A stretch of 64,000 bases of DNA from Chaetoceros tenuissimus (taxonomy: Eukaryota > Bacillariophyta > Thalassiosirophyceae > Chaetocerotales > Chaetocerotaceae): positions 1,798,001 through 1,862,000 of the forward strand of contig BLLK01000022.1 of NCBI GenBank assembly GCA_021927905.1, given 5' to 3'. Numbering within the stretch: the first letter of the stretch is position 1; each line of letters starts with the position of its first letter. Of the stretch, positions 54,210 through 63,612 are shown piece after piece. Below the pieces are notes generated by a model. It searched no databases and was not told where the DNA came from. It worked only from the letters and a program-made list of their open reading frames with translations. The translations under genes were made by a program, and so were the position numbers.

Positions 54210-55003
54210 ATGTCTGAGCAACTTACCCACGACCAGATCGAAGAATTCAAGCGGGCATTCTGCCTATTCGATAAGAATGGAGATGGTGAGTGATTTCAAT
54301 CTGCGATATGAGTAGAGGCAAGAGACTGGCAAGAATCAAGTCGAAAGAGGAATACAATGCAGCTCGTACATCTATCTAGCGAGTAATTATTCTTCTCCTA
54401 AGGACAGGACTACTACTACAAGAAGAGCCTACTTAGAATACATCACTGGCTTTCTGGAGACTCCTGAGCTTCTCTGAGGAATAGTGCGACAAAGATACTG
54501 TAACTCTTTCTAATACATTCTTTCTTATTCTTTTAGGTACCATCACCACCAGCGAACTTGGAAATGTTTTGCGTGAACATGGGGAAAACCCAACTGAGGC
54601 ACAACTCCAGGACATGATCAACGAGGTAAGCTAATGCCTTTCTTCATTCCCCTCCTCCCAGTAGCAATACTTTAATCTCATAATCATTTTCTATTCTCTC
54701 TTTGTTTAGGTTGATGCAGATGGAAATGGCACTATCTGCTTCCCTGAGTTCCTTACAATGATGGCACGTAAAATGAAGGATACTGATACTGAAGCAGAAA
54801 TTATTGAGTCATTTAGAGTCTTTGATAAAGATGGTAATGGTTTCATCTCCAAAGCAGAATTGAGTCATGTCATGACAAATCTTGGTGAAAGACTCACCGT
54901 TAAAGAAGTTGACAATATGATCCGCGAGGCTGATATTGATGGAGATGGACAGGTTAACTATGAAGAGTTTGTCAAGATGATGATGTCTAAGCGTCATGAG
55001 TAA
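54210..55003 (+). CDS. calmodulin-like protein, divergent four-EF-hand paralogue
   Basis: Three exons, 54210-54285, 54537-54625 and 54710-55003, join into 152 residues. Exon 1 and 2 lengths (76 and 89 nt) and intron positions are identical to the calmodulin gene at 37.9 kb. All four EF loops are present: [36 protein letters not shown] and [12 protein letters not shown]. Substitutions at sites normally fixed in calmodulin include H/K/C changes near the start ('[16 protein letters not shown]') and '[13 protein letters not shown]'. The extra C-terminal 'RHE' follows the usual last Lys. It probably still binds calcium but with altered targets. Intron 1 is unusually similar to calmodulin intron 1. 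Confidence 0.9.
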
Positions 55004-55164
55004 TATGCATTGCTTGATTTTGAGAGAGATTAGTTACGGTCATAGTTGCACCAGAGTTTTATTTGGGTTCAAATAATGTTATTTATCCAAAACTAAAGTA
55101 TTTTTAATACTGCCAATATTTTATATACCCACGTACTTTCGACGTATCTTCATTTTAGCTATTC

Positions 55165-55998
55165 TCAGAATTTATCTTTTCGTCTCGCTTCTTCAATAGG
55201 TTTGGCACGAAAGACTCCAACAATTCTACTTTCTTCCCTACGCCAACCTGTATGCCAGCCCATCTGTCTCACAGTAATGATTCCTTCTTTCATTGACAAT
55301 TGTTTTACAGAATTACCAAAGACTGGCAATGAGAAGTACAAATTCCCTTTAGGAATAAAGATATCTCCAAAAGAACTTATCCTTGAATCCTCTTCTGTAC
55401 CATCCACAGATATGAAGAATCTCACAGTAGAGGAACTCTTTTTTGATATATCAATTCGATAACCTCCACCATTGCATTTCATTGAATCAAAGCCTCCTCT
55501 AAGCCTTGCATCGTTTGAATCCAACTTTCTTACGACTGTACTTGTGCCTGATAAGTTATCCTTCACCATTTGATCTACAATATTTTCATCGGCAAGACAA
55601 TCGTTGGGATTTTCTTCGCTAGGTATTTGGAAATATACATCAATCGAACCTTCAATTCTTGCTCCCGATTTGCCCCATTTGGGATCCATCCAAGTACCCT
55701 CTTCTCTTCCTATATCAATATACAATCTATATCCTATCCTATTATCTTCTTCTTTTTCATCTACTCCCTCTGAAACAGTCTCTTGTGTGGATTCTTTGGG
55801 TAAAGATTCTCGTATGGCCTTTGCCTTTGCTAAAAGTTGTTCCGCCTGTTGAATTGCATCATTCTCATTTGTAGATGACTGTACTCTCGAACAGGGTTTT
55901 TTGGATGAACTTGGACGACGTATCTGGAAGTGACTCGAAGTGAATGATTCACTTGTAACGATAAGAAGACTCAAAACCAGCCACTTTATTACACACAT
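55165..55998 (-). CDS. conserved plastid-type protein of unknown function
   Basis: 277 residues. A signal peptide ('IKWLVLSLLIVTSESFTSSH') is followed by a Ser/Lys-rich transit-like stretch, which fits plastid import with an S-F cleavage site. A helical, Gln/Ala-rich segment ('AIQQAEQLLAKAKAIRESL') precedes a beta-rich domain (about 95-277). That domain contains 'YRLYIDIGREEGTWMDPKWG' and 'RIEGSIDVYF', then 'FISVDGTEEDSRISSFGDIF' and 'GIITVRQMGWHTGWRREES'. I recall similar domains as conserved unknown proteins of algal plastids, but cannot give a function. Confidence 0.7.
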   Translation of the reverse strand: MCVIKWLVLSLLIVTSESFTSSHFQIRRPSSSKKPCSRVQSSTNENDAIQQAEQLLAKAKAIRESLPKESTQETVSEGVDEKEEDNRIGYRLYIDIGREEGTWMDPKWGKSGARIEGSIDVYFQIPSEENPNDCLADENIVDQMVKDNLSGTSTVVRKLDSNDARLRGGFDSMKCNGGGYRIDISKKSSSTVRFFISVDGTEEDSRISSFGDIFIPKGNLYFSLPVFGNSVKQLSMKEGIITVRQMGWHTGWRREESRIVGVFRAKPIEEARRKDKF

Positions 55999-56560
55999 CT
56001 TTAGACATTATGAGCAGGGTGCGTCTACAAATAGTTAATGCGATACTCAAGCATTACCACAATCGTCTTCTTTTAATTCAACAGCTCATAAAAGTTTATT
56101 TGATGGTGTCGTGGCGATGCTCATGTTGTCAGTCTCCAGGTCAGTCGTATCTTTCTATCGCTCTCTTTCTCTCTTTGCTTCCCTTTTCTTACGGTTGACG
56201 TTTCTTGTCATTTTTCCTCGAACCTTGATCGATAAGTTATTGTCTATCAAACTGAAAATGTACTAATAAAGCATTACAAATATATTTTTATATATTTACA
56301 ACTATAAATTTCATGGACTTGACTTTGCGCTTGCCCTACAAAAGATCAAATACGGCCATATCATCGTTGATCCTTTTTTACTTTTTTCTACCATTTAGTC
56401 CCAGTTGATTTTCGCGCGAAGTTATCAGAAGCGTTACCAATGACACAAGAAGACAAGCCTTCTCATTTTTTACTGCCACTCGAGAAGAGTCCAAGCACAC
56501 GATTGCTATCCTCATATCATATATAAAAACAAACATTATAACAATTGAAAATTAATCATT
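55999..56560. other. divergent intergenic region
   Basis: About 560 bp, no gene seen. A segment near 56140-56190 ('agtcgtatctt...tctctttgcttccctttt') recurs near 57510-57555 on the other side of the next gene. Confidence 0.4.
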
Positions 56561-57088
56561 ATGCAAAACCCACAAGTACTACCAGCTCCTCAAAGCGATA
56601 TCGAACAAGGAAAGAAAGAGATTTATGAAGTTGGCAACACTGTTGCTCTCCCTTTAGCTTCGAGTCCCGATACAAACAATACGAGTAGGACCATACGCCA
56701 AACATTTTGCTGCTCGAATTCTGCAAGGTAAGGTTTTCGCGGGACATTATGAAGAAGAACCATTTGCATACTACATCATTTCTCATTCTTCTGCTTCTTT
56801 TTTATATCCATCAGAACTGGAAGTATATATTGGTTCATCATATCACTCATTTTTGAGTTAGCCGTTCTCATCTCCAGTTGTTTGCAAGATGAAGATGTAT
56901 TAGTTGTAGGTATCATTGCCAGTGCCTTATTTTTGATTCTTACTATCCAAGGTCTTGTTGCATGCTACCTATTCAAAAGTACACAGATTATGGTTGCCTT
57001 GGTAGGAGTCATGATCAAGACTCTATTGAACCTTATCGGATTTATCGCCCTTCTTGCCATTACTGCAGAATCAGTGAAAATAGAATAG
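56561..57088 (+). CDS. small multi-span membrane protein, possibly a frameshifted four-helix protein
   Basis: Two exons, 56561-56727 and 56815-57088 (87-nt intron, GTAAGG...CATCAG), join into 146 residues. A polar N-terminus (1-55, with 'CCSNSAR' just before the membrane) is followed by three hydrophobic helices ('IYWFIISLIFELAVLIS', 'VGIIASALFLILTIQGLVAC', 'MIKTLLNLIGFIALLAI'). The frame then stops at 57086. In another frame, directly after this stop, the sequence goes on with 'RIDFIMVALVTFLFYSSGIV' and 'VVWKVLKERNGAV' to a stop at about 57201, which looks like the missing fourth helix. The layout would then resemble a tetraspan protein. A single frameshift or an unseen splice could join them. 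No family recognised. Confidence 0.6.
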
Positions 57089-57201
57089 AAGAATCCGATC
57101 GTATTGATTTCATCATGGTTGCCCTCGTCACCTTCCTCTTCTATAGTTCTGGTATTGTCGTTGTTTGGAAAGTTTTGAAAGAAAGAAATGGTGCTGTCTA
57201 A

Positions 57202-57811
57202 GACTGGAAACACTTTACATATAGGAAACAAACAGAATACATTTGAATATTTACATGTTACTGTATATTTATGCACTCTTGATGTACACTATATCTTGAA
57301 AGAAACGGTAGACTAAAATGATCTTCAAAAAAGAAAGCAGATGGCTGGAACAGATCATCCCATTGAAATTGTGAAGTTTCTTTATAACATTGCAACAACT
57401 CAAATATAAATAATAAGGAGTAGTGAATGATGCAATAAAGACTACATGCACTATGCTACTAAAGACTGGTTACGTAGGTGTTTTCCTCTTTCCAGCATTC
57501 GAATTTTAGTCGTATCTTATTCCTATCTCTCTCTTTGCTTCCCTTTTCTTTTTTTACTGCATGGTGATGTAGAAAGACTACGTGGTAAAGAACATTCAAA
57601 GTTCCAAAGCATTTTGATGCATAGCATGTATTTCCATTCTTTTGCAAATCATATGTGTATGTTTTGTACAATTAGAATCTATTCACATTCCATTTAGTCA
57701 CTCCTTATATATTGTATTGAGTAGAGAATCGAGGACTGCATCAGAAAGGGACTGAAAATTAAAGTTGGGCCCAAAGATTGTCTCTCATCTTCCACTTATA
57801 TATTTTCTAAG
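57202..57811. other. intergenic, no gene seen
   Basis: About 600 bp. It includes the second copy of the pyrimidine-rich segment noted at 56140-56190. No credible frame. Confidence 0.4.
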
Positions 57812-59374
57812 ATGCAATTTTATAAATCATGGAGTCTTTTATTCCTATCATTTACGTCGATTCAAACGGATGCCTTCTCTACTTCCTTATTTACAAGAAA
57901 TCAAAATTTGCTGTCAGAGAATTGTAGGTTTTCAACGAGTGAGCACATATTATTTGCAACCAAGGAACAAACAGCTGTCGAAGAAACGACCATTTTTGAT
58001 ACAAAGAAAATTATTGTTGAATGTAAAGATGGAAATGAACGCACGGGAGAAAATATACAACAGGAATCATCAAAGAGTGAGAGCGACAATGAAGAAGAAG
58101 AGCCATCAGAAGAAGAAGTTGACGAGGCAGAAGTAGAAAGACGTCGTAAAGCAGTCATAGCTGCTAAACTACTCAAGACTCCATCGTCGGCTCGATCACG
58201 AAGTGCAGCTGTTTCCGAATCTCAAGTGAAAAAAGCTCTAGGTAGAAATACGAGTGTAGGTGTCAGACGAGAGGGAAGTGTATCAAGAGCAAGAAGAGGA
58301 GGATTGACAGGTTCCATTCTGAGAGGAGTCAAAGCTGGTGCACTCTCTGCCAAAAAGAAAGAGAAGAAGGATAATGATGAAAATGGAAAAGGAGGGACTA
58401 AAGCGGTGAAAAAGACCATTATTGAGTCTACTATTGATGCATTAATTCAGTCTCAACGTCTGTCCAGAGATATATCATCTATTGGTTTATTAGGCAACAG
58501 AGAAACTTCTGCTTCCACTTCGACACCTAGAACTCAAAAACGGTATGGGCCGGATAGATTTGGATATGAGTACGGATCTCAGCATTTAGAAATATCAATT
58601 GTACCAGAACCAGGTACTGTCCTTGTTTCCAAATCTTTATCGAAAGAAAGTAGTAATCTTAATGCTTCTCCCATACCTATGGATTCGAAAATGAGAATAC
58701 GACAACATACTCTAGTTCGGACAGCCACCATCAAAGATGATCTGGATATTGCCAAACTTCGTCTATCTGTATTTTCAGATTTTACTCCTGAAATCAGGAG
58801 ACAATTTCGCCATCGATCCATGGAAGTTCTTGGGAATCGGCGGCTAAAGGGTGCGACGTGTTTAGTTGCTTCTGTGCGATACGACTATGTGGACGTGAAT
58901 GACATCAGTAAAAGTACAGAGGGAAAGGATTGGATAATTGGTAGCGTTGAATGTAGTACACATGAATTTGTAAATACAGAACTAGGTGCACGCAGACCAG
59001 GTGGATCAGTATTGTACATTACCGAAGTGGCTGTCTCACCTCGTGTTCGACGAACAGGTGCAGGAACGAAATTACTCCAAGGTATCGATGAACTGGCAAA
59101 AATTCGGAATGTAGAAACTATATATCTTCATGTAGATGTGACTAATGAGGCAGCATGCGAATTGTATCAAAAGAGCGGATATGAAATTCTAGATTCAACA
59201 GATCCAGTGTATAATGATTTTACAACCAAATTGAATCTACATGATGGAGCCACAAAGGGTAGAAATCATCATCTTTTGCACAAAAAGATTCAAGAACAAC
59301 AGACTTGGATTGAACCCGAGTTGAAAGAGGAAAAGAATGAAAGAAGAGTACTTGGCTTCGACGTACTGGATTAA
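57812..59374 (+). CDS. GNAT-family N-acetyltransferase, probably plastid-targeted
   Basis: 520 residues. The signal peptide ends near 'SFTSIQTDAFSTSLF', an A-F plastid-type motif. A long acidic and then basic, low-complexity linker follows (about 55-230). The C-terminal part (about 300-470) is a GNAT fold: 'VRTATIKDDLDIAKLRLSVF' (start), 'GSVECSTHEF', the acetyl-CoA loop 'EVAVSPRVRRTGAGTKLLQG' (R-R-x-G-x-G type, about 402-421), and 'IYLHVDVTNEAACELYQKSG' (motif B). Plastid GNAT enzymes of plants acetylate protein N-termini and lysines. The same is plausible here but unproven. Intronless. Confidence 0.85.
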   Translation: MQFYKSWSLLFLSFTSIQTDAFSTSLFTRNQNLLSENCRFSTSEHILFATKEQTAVEETTIFDTKKIIVECKDGNERTGENIQQESSKSESDNEEEEPSEEEVDEAEVERRRKAVIAAKLLKTPSSARSRSAAVSESQVKKALGRNTSVGVRREGSVSRARRGGLTGSILRGVKAGALSAKKKEKKDNDENGKGGTKAVKKTIIESTIDALIQSQRLSRDISSIGLLGNRETSASTSTPRTQKRYGPDRFGYEYGSQHLEISIVPEPGTVLVSKSLSKESSNLNASPIPMDSKMRIRQHTLVRTATIKDDLDIAKLRLSVFSDFTPEIRRQFRHRSMEVLGNRRLKGATCLVASVRYDYVDVNDISKSTEGKDWIIGSVECSTHEFVNTELGARRPGGSVLYITEVAVSPRVRRTGAGTKLLQGIDELAKIRNVETIYLHVDVTNEAACELYQKSGYEILDSTDPVYNDFTTKLNLHDGATKGRNHHLLHKKIQEQQTWIEPELKEEKNERRVLGFDVLD

Positions 59375-60155
59375 CTTATAGTATGTTGGATCTAACAATG
59401 AGTAGGACTGTAATATAAAATGAAATGATAAGGATAGCATCGAACCGAGCTCATTACCAATGGAGTAGTATGTGTAATGCGCTGCGAATGGAAAGACAAC
59501 AAGAACTTAGCAAAAGAAGCAAATCATCTTTACATCATGAACATGTACTCACCGACTTTAAACAACCAGACTCTGCTGATGACTGCACAGAAATTGGATC
59601 GATGCAGGATTGAGATAAAAGTGTTTGTTCAACGTTAGCTTCAGAAGTCAGGGCTATCACAAACCCAAGTATCAAATGAATGAAACAACTTCCTACTGAC
59701 ACTCCAAGCCACGAGAAGGCCTTGAACAAGTTGGAGCGGAAGCCGACAAGAATCAAGAAGCGTCGATACAGAATTGATATAGCGTCGAGAGTGAAGAAAG
59801 ATGAAATACATACAAACAGCTTTCGCATTGATCAAAAGACCAAGAGGGTTAACCACCAAAAACCATATTTCATGCCTAAGCATGATCATGCTCTATCCAC
59901 CACAAGTGATGGAAGGGGACTAATTTGCGTTCTTTCATCATTACTTCACACTTTTCAGCGAATCAATCTGTATCTAGCCTCCCCCTCCGAAGAGGTTTAT
60001 AAGGGTCCCCAGTTATAAGTTGTAAGAGAAAAGGAAGGAATAGTACTTTAGAGTACACATCACATCCTCAAATATATAAAATAATCGAAAGAAAATGGAC
60101 TTACCAAGGGTGCATTTAAAGTCAAGCACTATAAGACTCCCGCTGAGAAAATGAT
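59375..60155. other. intergenic between convergent genes, weak frames only
   Basis: About 780 bp. Two overlapping open frames on opposite strands (59535-59828 minus, 59680-60018 plus) have no recognisable features or conserved partners, so I do not call them genes. Confidence 0.4.
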
Positions 60156-61283
60156 TCAGAACTTGTAGATTCTGCGGCTCTTCCCTTTCAGACGATGTGA
60201 AAATCTCCTGACACGACCTGCAGCATCCGTAGCAAATCCTGAGCCAAGTTCCTCTGTCACTTCCCCTGTCTCTTCCTCTATCGCTTCCTCCGCCTCTTCG
60301 TCTGCCTCTGCCTCTTCCTCTGTCTCTTCCTCTGTCTCTTCCACTCCTCCTGTCTCTTCCTCCGCCTCTTCCTCTGTCTCTTCCTCTGTTTCTTCCTCCG
60401 CCTCTGCCTCTTCCTCTGTCTCGTCCACTCCTCCTGTCTCTTTCTCTGCATCTTCCTCTGCATCTTCCTCTGTTTCTTCCTCCGCCTCTGCCTCTTCCTC
60501 TGTCTCTTCCTCTGTCTCGTCCACTCCTCCTGTCTCTTTCTCTGCATCTTCCTCTGTTTCTTCCTCCGCCTCTATCACTTCCTCTACCCCTGCCTCTTCC
60601 AATTCTGTCTCTTCCATTCCTGCCTCTTCCATCCCTTCCACTCCTCCTGCCTCTCCTGCCTCTGGATCTAAAGCATCAATCTTTCGCTCCAGTTCAAAGA
60701 ATGCATCATGCTTCTGCTGCAATTGTTGCCTCAATGCATAGAATTCCTTTTCAACGGCATCCTTCTTGCGAACATAATACCAGGGATCAGCCCTTGGATC
60801 ATAAGCATTAATCTTATCCTCCAAATCCCAGAATACCTGCTGCGTCTTCTGCAATAGCTGCTCCAATGCAATGTATTCCTGTTCAACAAGGCTCTTCTTC
60901 TTGACAAGATGCCAATAAGAAGCCCTTTTCCCCAAATCCTCCTGATAATGTTGACACCAATCATCAAGGTTGCCGTCCTCGTAGTCAGAGGGCTTGGATA
61001 TAGAACGCACCTCGCCTCCTACTTCTCTACGAGTTGGTGATGACAACCATACTCCATACGGATGGAGGACTCCATCTTCCTTCTTCACATCCATTGCAAA
61101 ACGAACACGGCGAACACGACGACCTTCACCTTCCTGGTCTTCGCTGTTCTTTACACTGTACCAATCACTCACACCACCGTGACGAAAGGCTGATAACAGT
61201 GGCCTGGTTACCACTGCCTTACTGCGGCCCACTACTGAGTGGACGAAAGCTTGCAAAGCTTGTTTCACTGCTGTATACAACAT
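60156..61283 (-). CDS. Glu-rich repeat protein with duplicated helical module
   Basis: 375 residues. The N-terminal 120 include 'RRVRRVRFAMDVKKEDGVLH' and 'YGVWLSSPTRREVGG'. Two copies of a 40-residue helical module follow: 'YWHLVKKKSLVEQEYIALEQ' + 'FWDLEDKINAYDP', then 'YYVRKKDAVEKEFYALRQQ' + 'FFELERKIDALDP'. The C-terminal half is a Glu/Thr/Ala repeat ('EETEE(E/D)AE', with repeated 'KETGGVDETEE') ending in a short basic tail 'RRFSHRLKGKSRRIYKF'. The first module block resembles phosphatase-regulator-like 'RVRF' motifs, but I would not assign a function. The acidic tract is low-complexity and likely length-variable. Confidence 0.6.
   Translation of the reverse strand: MLYTAVKQALQAFVHSVVGRSKAVVTRPLLSAFRHGGVSDWYSVKNSEDQEGEGRRVRRVRFAMDVKKEDGVLHPYGVWLSSPTRREVGGEVRSISKPSDYEDGNLDDWCQHYQEDLGKRASYWHLVKKKSLVEQEYIALEQLLQKTQQVFWDLEDKINAYDPRADPWYYVRKKDAVEKEFYALRQQLQQKHDAFFELERKIDALDPEAGEAGGVEGMEEAGMEETELEEAGVEEVIEAEEETEEDAEKETGGVDETEEETEEEAEAEEETEEDAEEDAEKETGGVDETEEEAEAEEETEEETEEEAEEETGGVEETEEETEEEAEADEEAEEAIEEETGEVTEELGSGFATDAAGRVRRFSHRLKGKSRRIYKF
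60281..60660. repeat. Glu-codon-rich coding minisatellite
   Basis: Imperfect units made of 'tcttcctctgtc', 'tcttcctccgcc' and longer 'gtccactcctcctgtctct' blocks. A larger unit of about 110 bp ('cgtccactcctcctgtctctttctctgcatcttcctctg') occurs at least twice (near 60421 and 60517). Confidence 0.85.
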
Positions 61284-61706
61284 TTTTCAGACAATACGAA
61301 ATTGTGAGAACTCGCTGCAGCTCTTCTTGTGCACTTACCTTTTCCAAAGAGGTTGATTGATGTGTTCTCAAACTTGACGTTCGCGCAGTTTTTGATTAAT
61401 GCAGATTTGGTGGAAAATTCATTTCCCATTCATAATGAAAGAAGAAACAAACTGTTGTGTTTGTTGCGCTCGTTGCTCGTTGTGTCGACCGACGTCATTG
61501 TCAAAAGATATGTCTTCAACTTGAATGTCATTGATCTAAAATAGGTATAACAGAATCAACACGAACAGACGAGCATTACTACTCGTACGTAAGTACTAAG
61601 TGATTATAATCAATCATCTACCTTACACATGATGTAGATAGTCTACATTTACAACAACTTATTGATCTTCCGTGTTGGTTGTTACTACCCATATAAACAT
61701 ACTACA
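61284..61706. other. divergent intergenic region
   Basis: About 420 bp between the Glu-rich gene (minus) and family-A copy 3 (plus). No gene seen. Confidence 0.45.
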
Positions 61707-62888
61707 ATGACATGCCTTACACAAGAAATTCTCGAACTCGAGATGCAGCTAAAGTGTATCAGAGAAGACATCATCAGAGACTGGAAGGATGAAACATGTT
61801 TAAAAGACATCATGAAGACCATCCAATCAACAAAGAAAAAACTAGTTGATACTTTTGGACAGAGTCTGCACAGACTTGGTGATTTTAAGCCAAAGGAGAG
61901 TACAGTGGAGACTGTGGTGAAGAAATTTCCAGCTTCAATGAAGATCCTGAATGAGGAGAACCAACTATCAATTCAAGCATGTATATGGCATATCTCTAAT
62001 CATGCACTAAAATACATACCATTGTTAGCAAAAGAAGGTATGAAACATAATGTTGGCGGCGAAGAGAGTCGAGGAGGACTACTGACTACAGACCCGTCTT
62101 GGGATGGTGGTGTATCATGGAATACACTACAACTTGCTTTGGGCATGAGTGGTGATGCTGATACTGCTACAAAAGATTTTGATAAAGGTATTGTGAGGGT
62201 TTTGGAAACATTGAAGAAGGAGAAAGTTCTCAAGAAAGAAGACGTATCAGAACTCAATCTCATTTGGTACAGTGCTCGAAAAAATTGTCAACTGCGATTC
62301 AAGTATATATTGCAATTGGATCCTGGAGCTATAAAAGGGTATACATATGGTGGAAAATCTTTCATGCATTGGTTGATTGATCACGGAGATCTGAATCGTC
62401 TGAAAGCACTACTGAAAGTCACTTACGAAATGTACCCAGAACAAGCTGGATATTTATTCCAGAAGGATACCGATGGACAGCAGGCAGCAGTGGAAAGAGC
62501 TATTCGGAAATATGGGGAAAAGGAGACAATGACAACTATCAATGCGATAATTTCACCAACACAACAATTCCCAATTCTTCACCATGCACTTATTGAAAGT
62601 CCAAAACTTGATACGCTATTTACAGCTTGGTTTCCTTGGGCTTCTAACCTACGGGATCATAATAATAGAACCTTGATTCAGGCTATCTTGGCAGCAGGAG
62701 GCAAGTCAGTGAAAGAGAATCCTTTAGCTTTTGCGTTCATGAGAGATGACCAGGTTTGTGAAAAGGACCCAATCACTACTCTTTATCCATTTGCAGCAGT
62801 AGCAAGTGGCACAAATGGAGACTTGGAGAAAACTTTTTATCTGCTACGACGACAGCCTGGTGTACTCGATCGGAGTCAACGGAAGTGA
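61707..62888 (+). CDS. ankyrin-like family protein A, copy 3
   Basis: 393 residues from the ATG at 61707. The frame is open 15 codons further upstream, but 'MTCLTQEILELEMQ' matches the starts of the copies at 7152 and 8830. The layout is that of the family: helical N-terminus, 'RLGDFKPKESTVE', 'LKYIPLLAKEGMKHNVGGEE', ankyrin-like middle ('SFMHWLIDHGDLNRLKALL'), then 'PILHHALIESPK' and 'TAWFPWASNLRDHNNRTLIQ'. The closing motif is 'DPITTLYPFAAVASG' and 'LLRRQPGVLDRS'. It lacks the basic 'KKRKRSS' tail of the other copies. More diverged from copies 1 and 2 than they are from each other. Function unknown. Confidence 0.75.
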   Translation: MTCLTQEILELEMQLKCIREDIIRDWKDETCLKDIMKTIQSTKKKLVDTFGQSLHRLGDFKPKESTVETVVKKFPASMKILNEENQLSIQACIWHISNHALKYIPLLAKEGMKHNVGGEESRGGLLTTDPSWDGGVSWNTLQLALGMSGDADTATKDFDKGIVRVLETLKKEKVLKKEDVSELNLIWYSARKNCQLRFKYILQLDPGAIKGYTYGGKSFMHWLIDHGDLNRLKALLKVTYEMYPEQAGYLFQKDTDGQQAAVERAIRKYGEKETMTTINAIISPTQQFPILHHALIESPKLDTLFTAWFPWASNLRDHNNRTLIQAILAAGGKSVKENPLAFAFMRDDQVCEKDPITTLYPFAAVASGTNGDLEKTFYLLRRQPGVLDRSQRK

Positions 62889-63153
62889 TATGTTGACCAC
62901 AGTACAGTTGCTTGACAGACGAAAGTAGTCAAACAAACTCAATCTTTTCTCTTATTTCAAGTCAAATAGTAATGTGTAGAAACATGAAATGATAATATAT
63001 ACGTTCTGTAAATTTAAATTGCATCATCCATTCAATAAGCTTCATAGTGTCAGGTTTGAAACACATTTAATTGATATGTACACCTATATAATTTTATTCA
63101 TGACATATTTCATTCATTGCTGCAAACACTACTATTTCACTCTTTTTCGTTGA

Positions 63154-63444
63154 ATATGTAATAAAAAGAAAAAATGGTTCGCAGAAGAAGCTAATGCAAA
63201 AGTAGTATATAAAAATGCGCATGTCTTTGCATCAATGAGTGACGAACAGATTTGTGAAAAGGACCCAGTCACTACATTGTATCCGTTCGCAGCAGTAGCA
63301 AGTGGCGAAGATGCTGACTTGGAGAAGATATTTTATCTACTACGTCGACAGCCTAGTGTACTCGATCGGAGTGAAACTAGAAGTGCAGAGCAGGTTACAA
63401 AGACAGGTGGGAAGAAGAAAAGAAAGAGAGGTGACAGTAATTGA
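63154..63444 (+). pseudogene. 5'-truncated fragment of family A (copy 4)
   Basis: Only the C-terminal end of the family remains. From an ATG at 63235 it encodes 69 residues: 'MSDEQICEKDPVTTLYPFAA', then 'FYLLRRQPSVLDRS' and a basic tail 'GGKKKRKRG'. The same frame stays open upstream to 63154, with weak similarity ('VFAS' before the ATG, and 'AEEANAK' against 'AAGGKSV' of copy 3) before it is lost at a TGA. Possibly a dead fragment. Its internal ATG and intact motif leave open that a short protein is made. Confidence 0.55.
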
Positions 63445-63612
63445 ACAAATTCAAATTGTTCTACTCATTGTACTCAAATAGTAATATGTATAAATATGAA
63501 ATATAGCATACACATTCTAACTTGTTATACAAAGAGCGATAGAAAGACATCATCTTTTTCGTTTGATGTATCTCCACAGTATTCTTATTGAATTTCAAAC
63601 CCACGACCCTTT

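Noticed and set aside
60278-60547. Arg/Lys-rich frame inside the Glu-rich repeat
   Set aside because: It is only the same minisatellite read in another frame. The acidic frame continues into non-repetitive protein text at both ends and this one does not.
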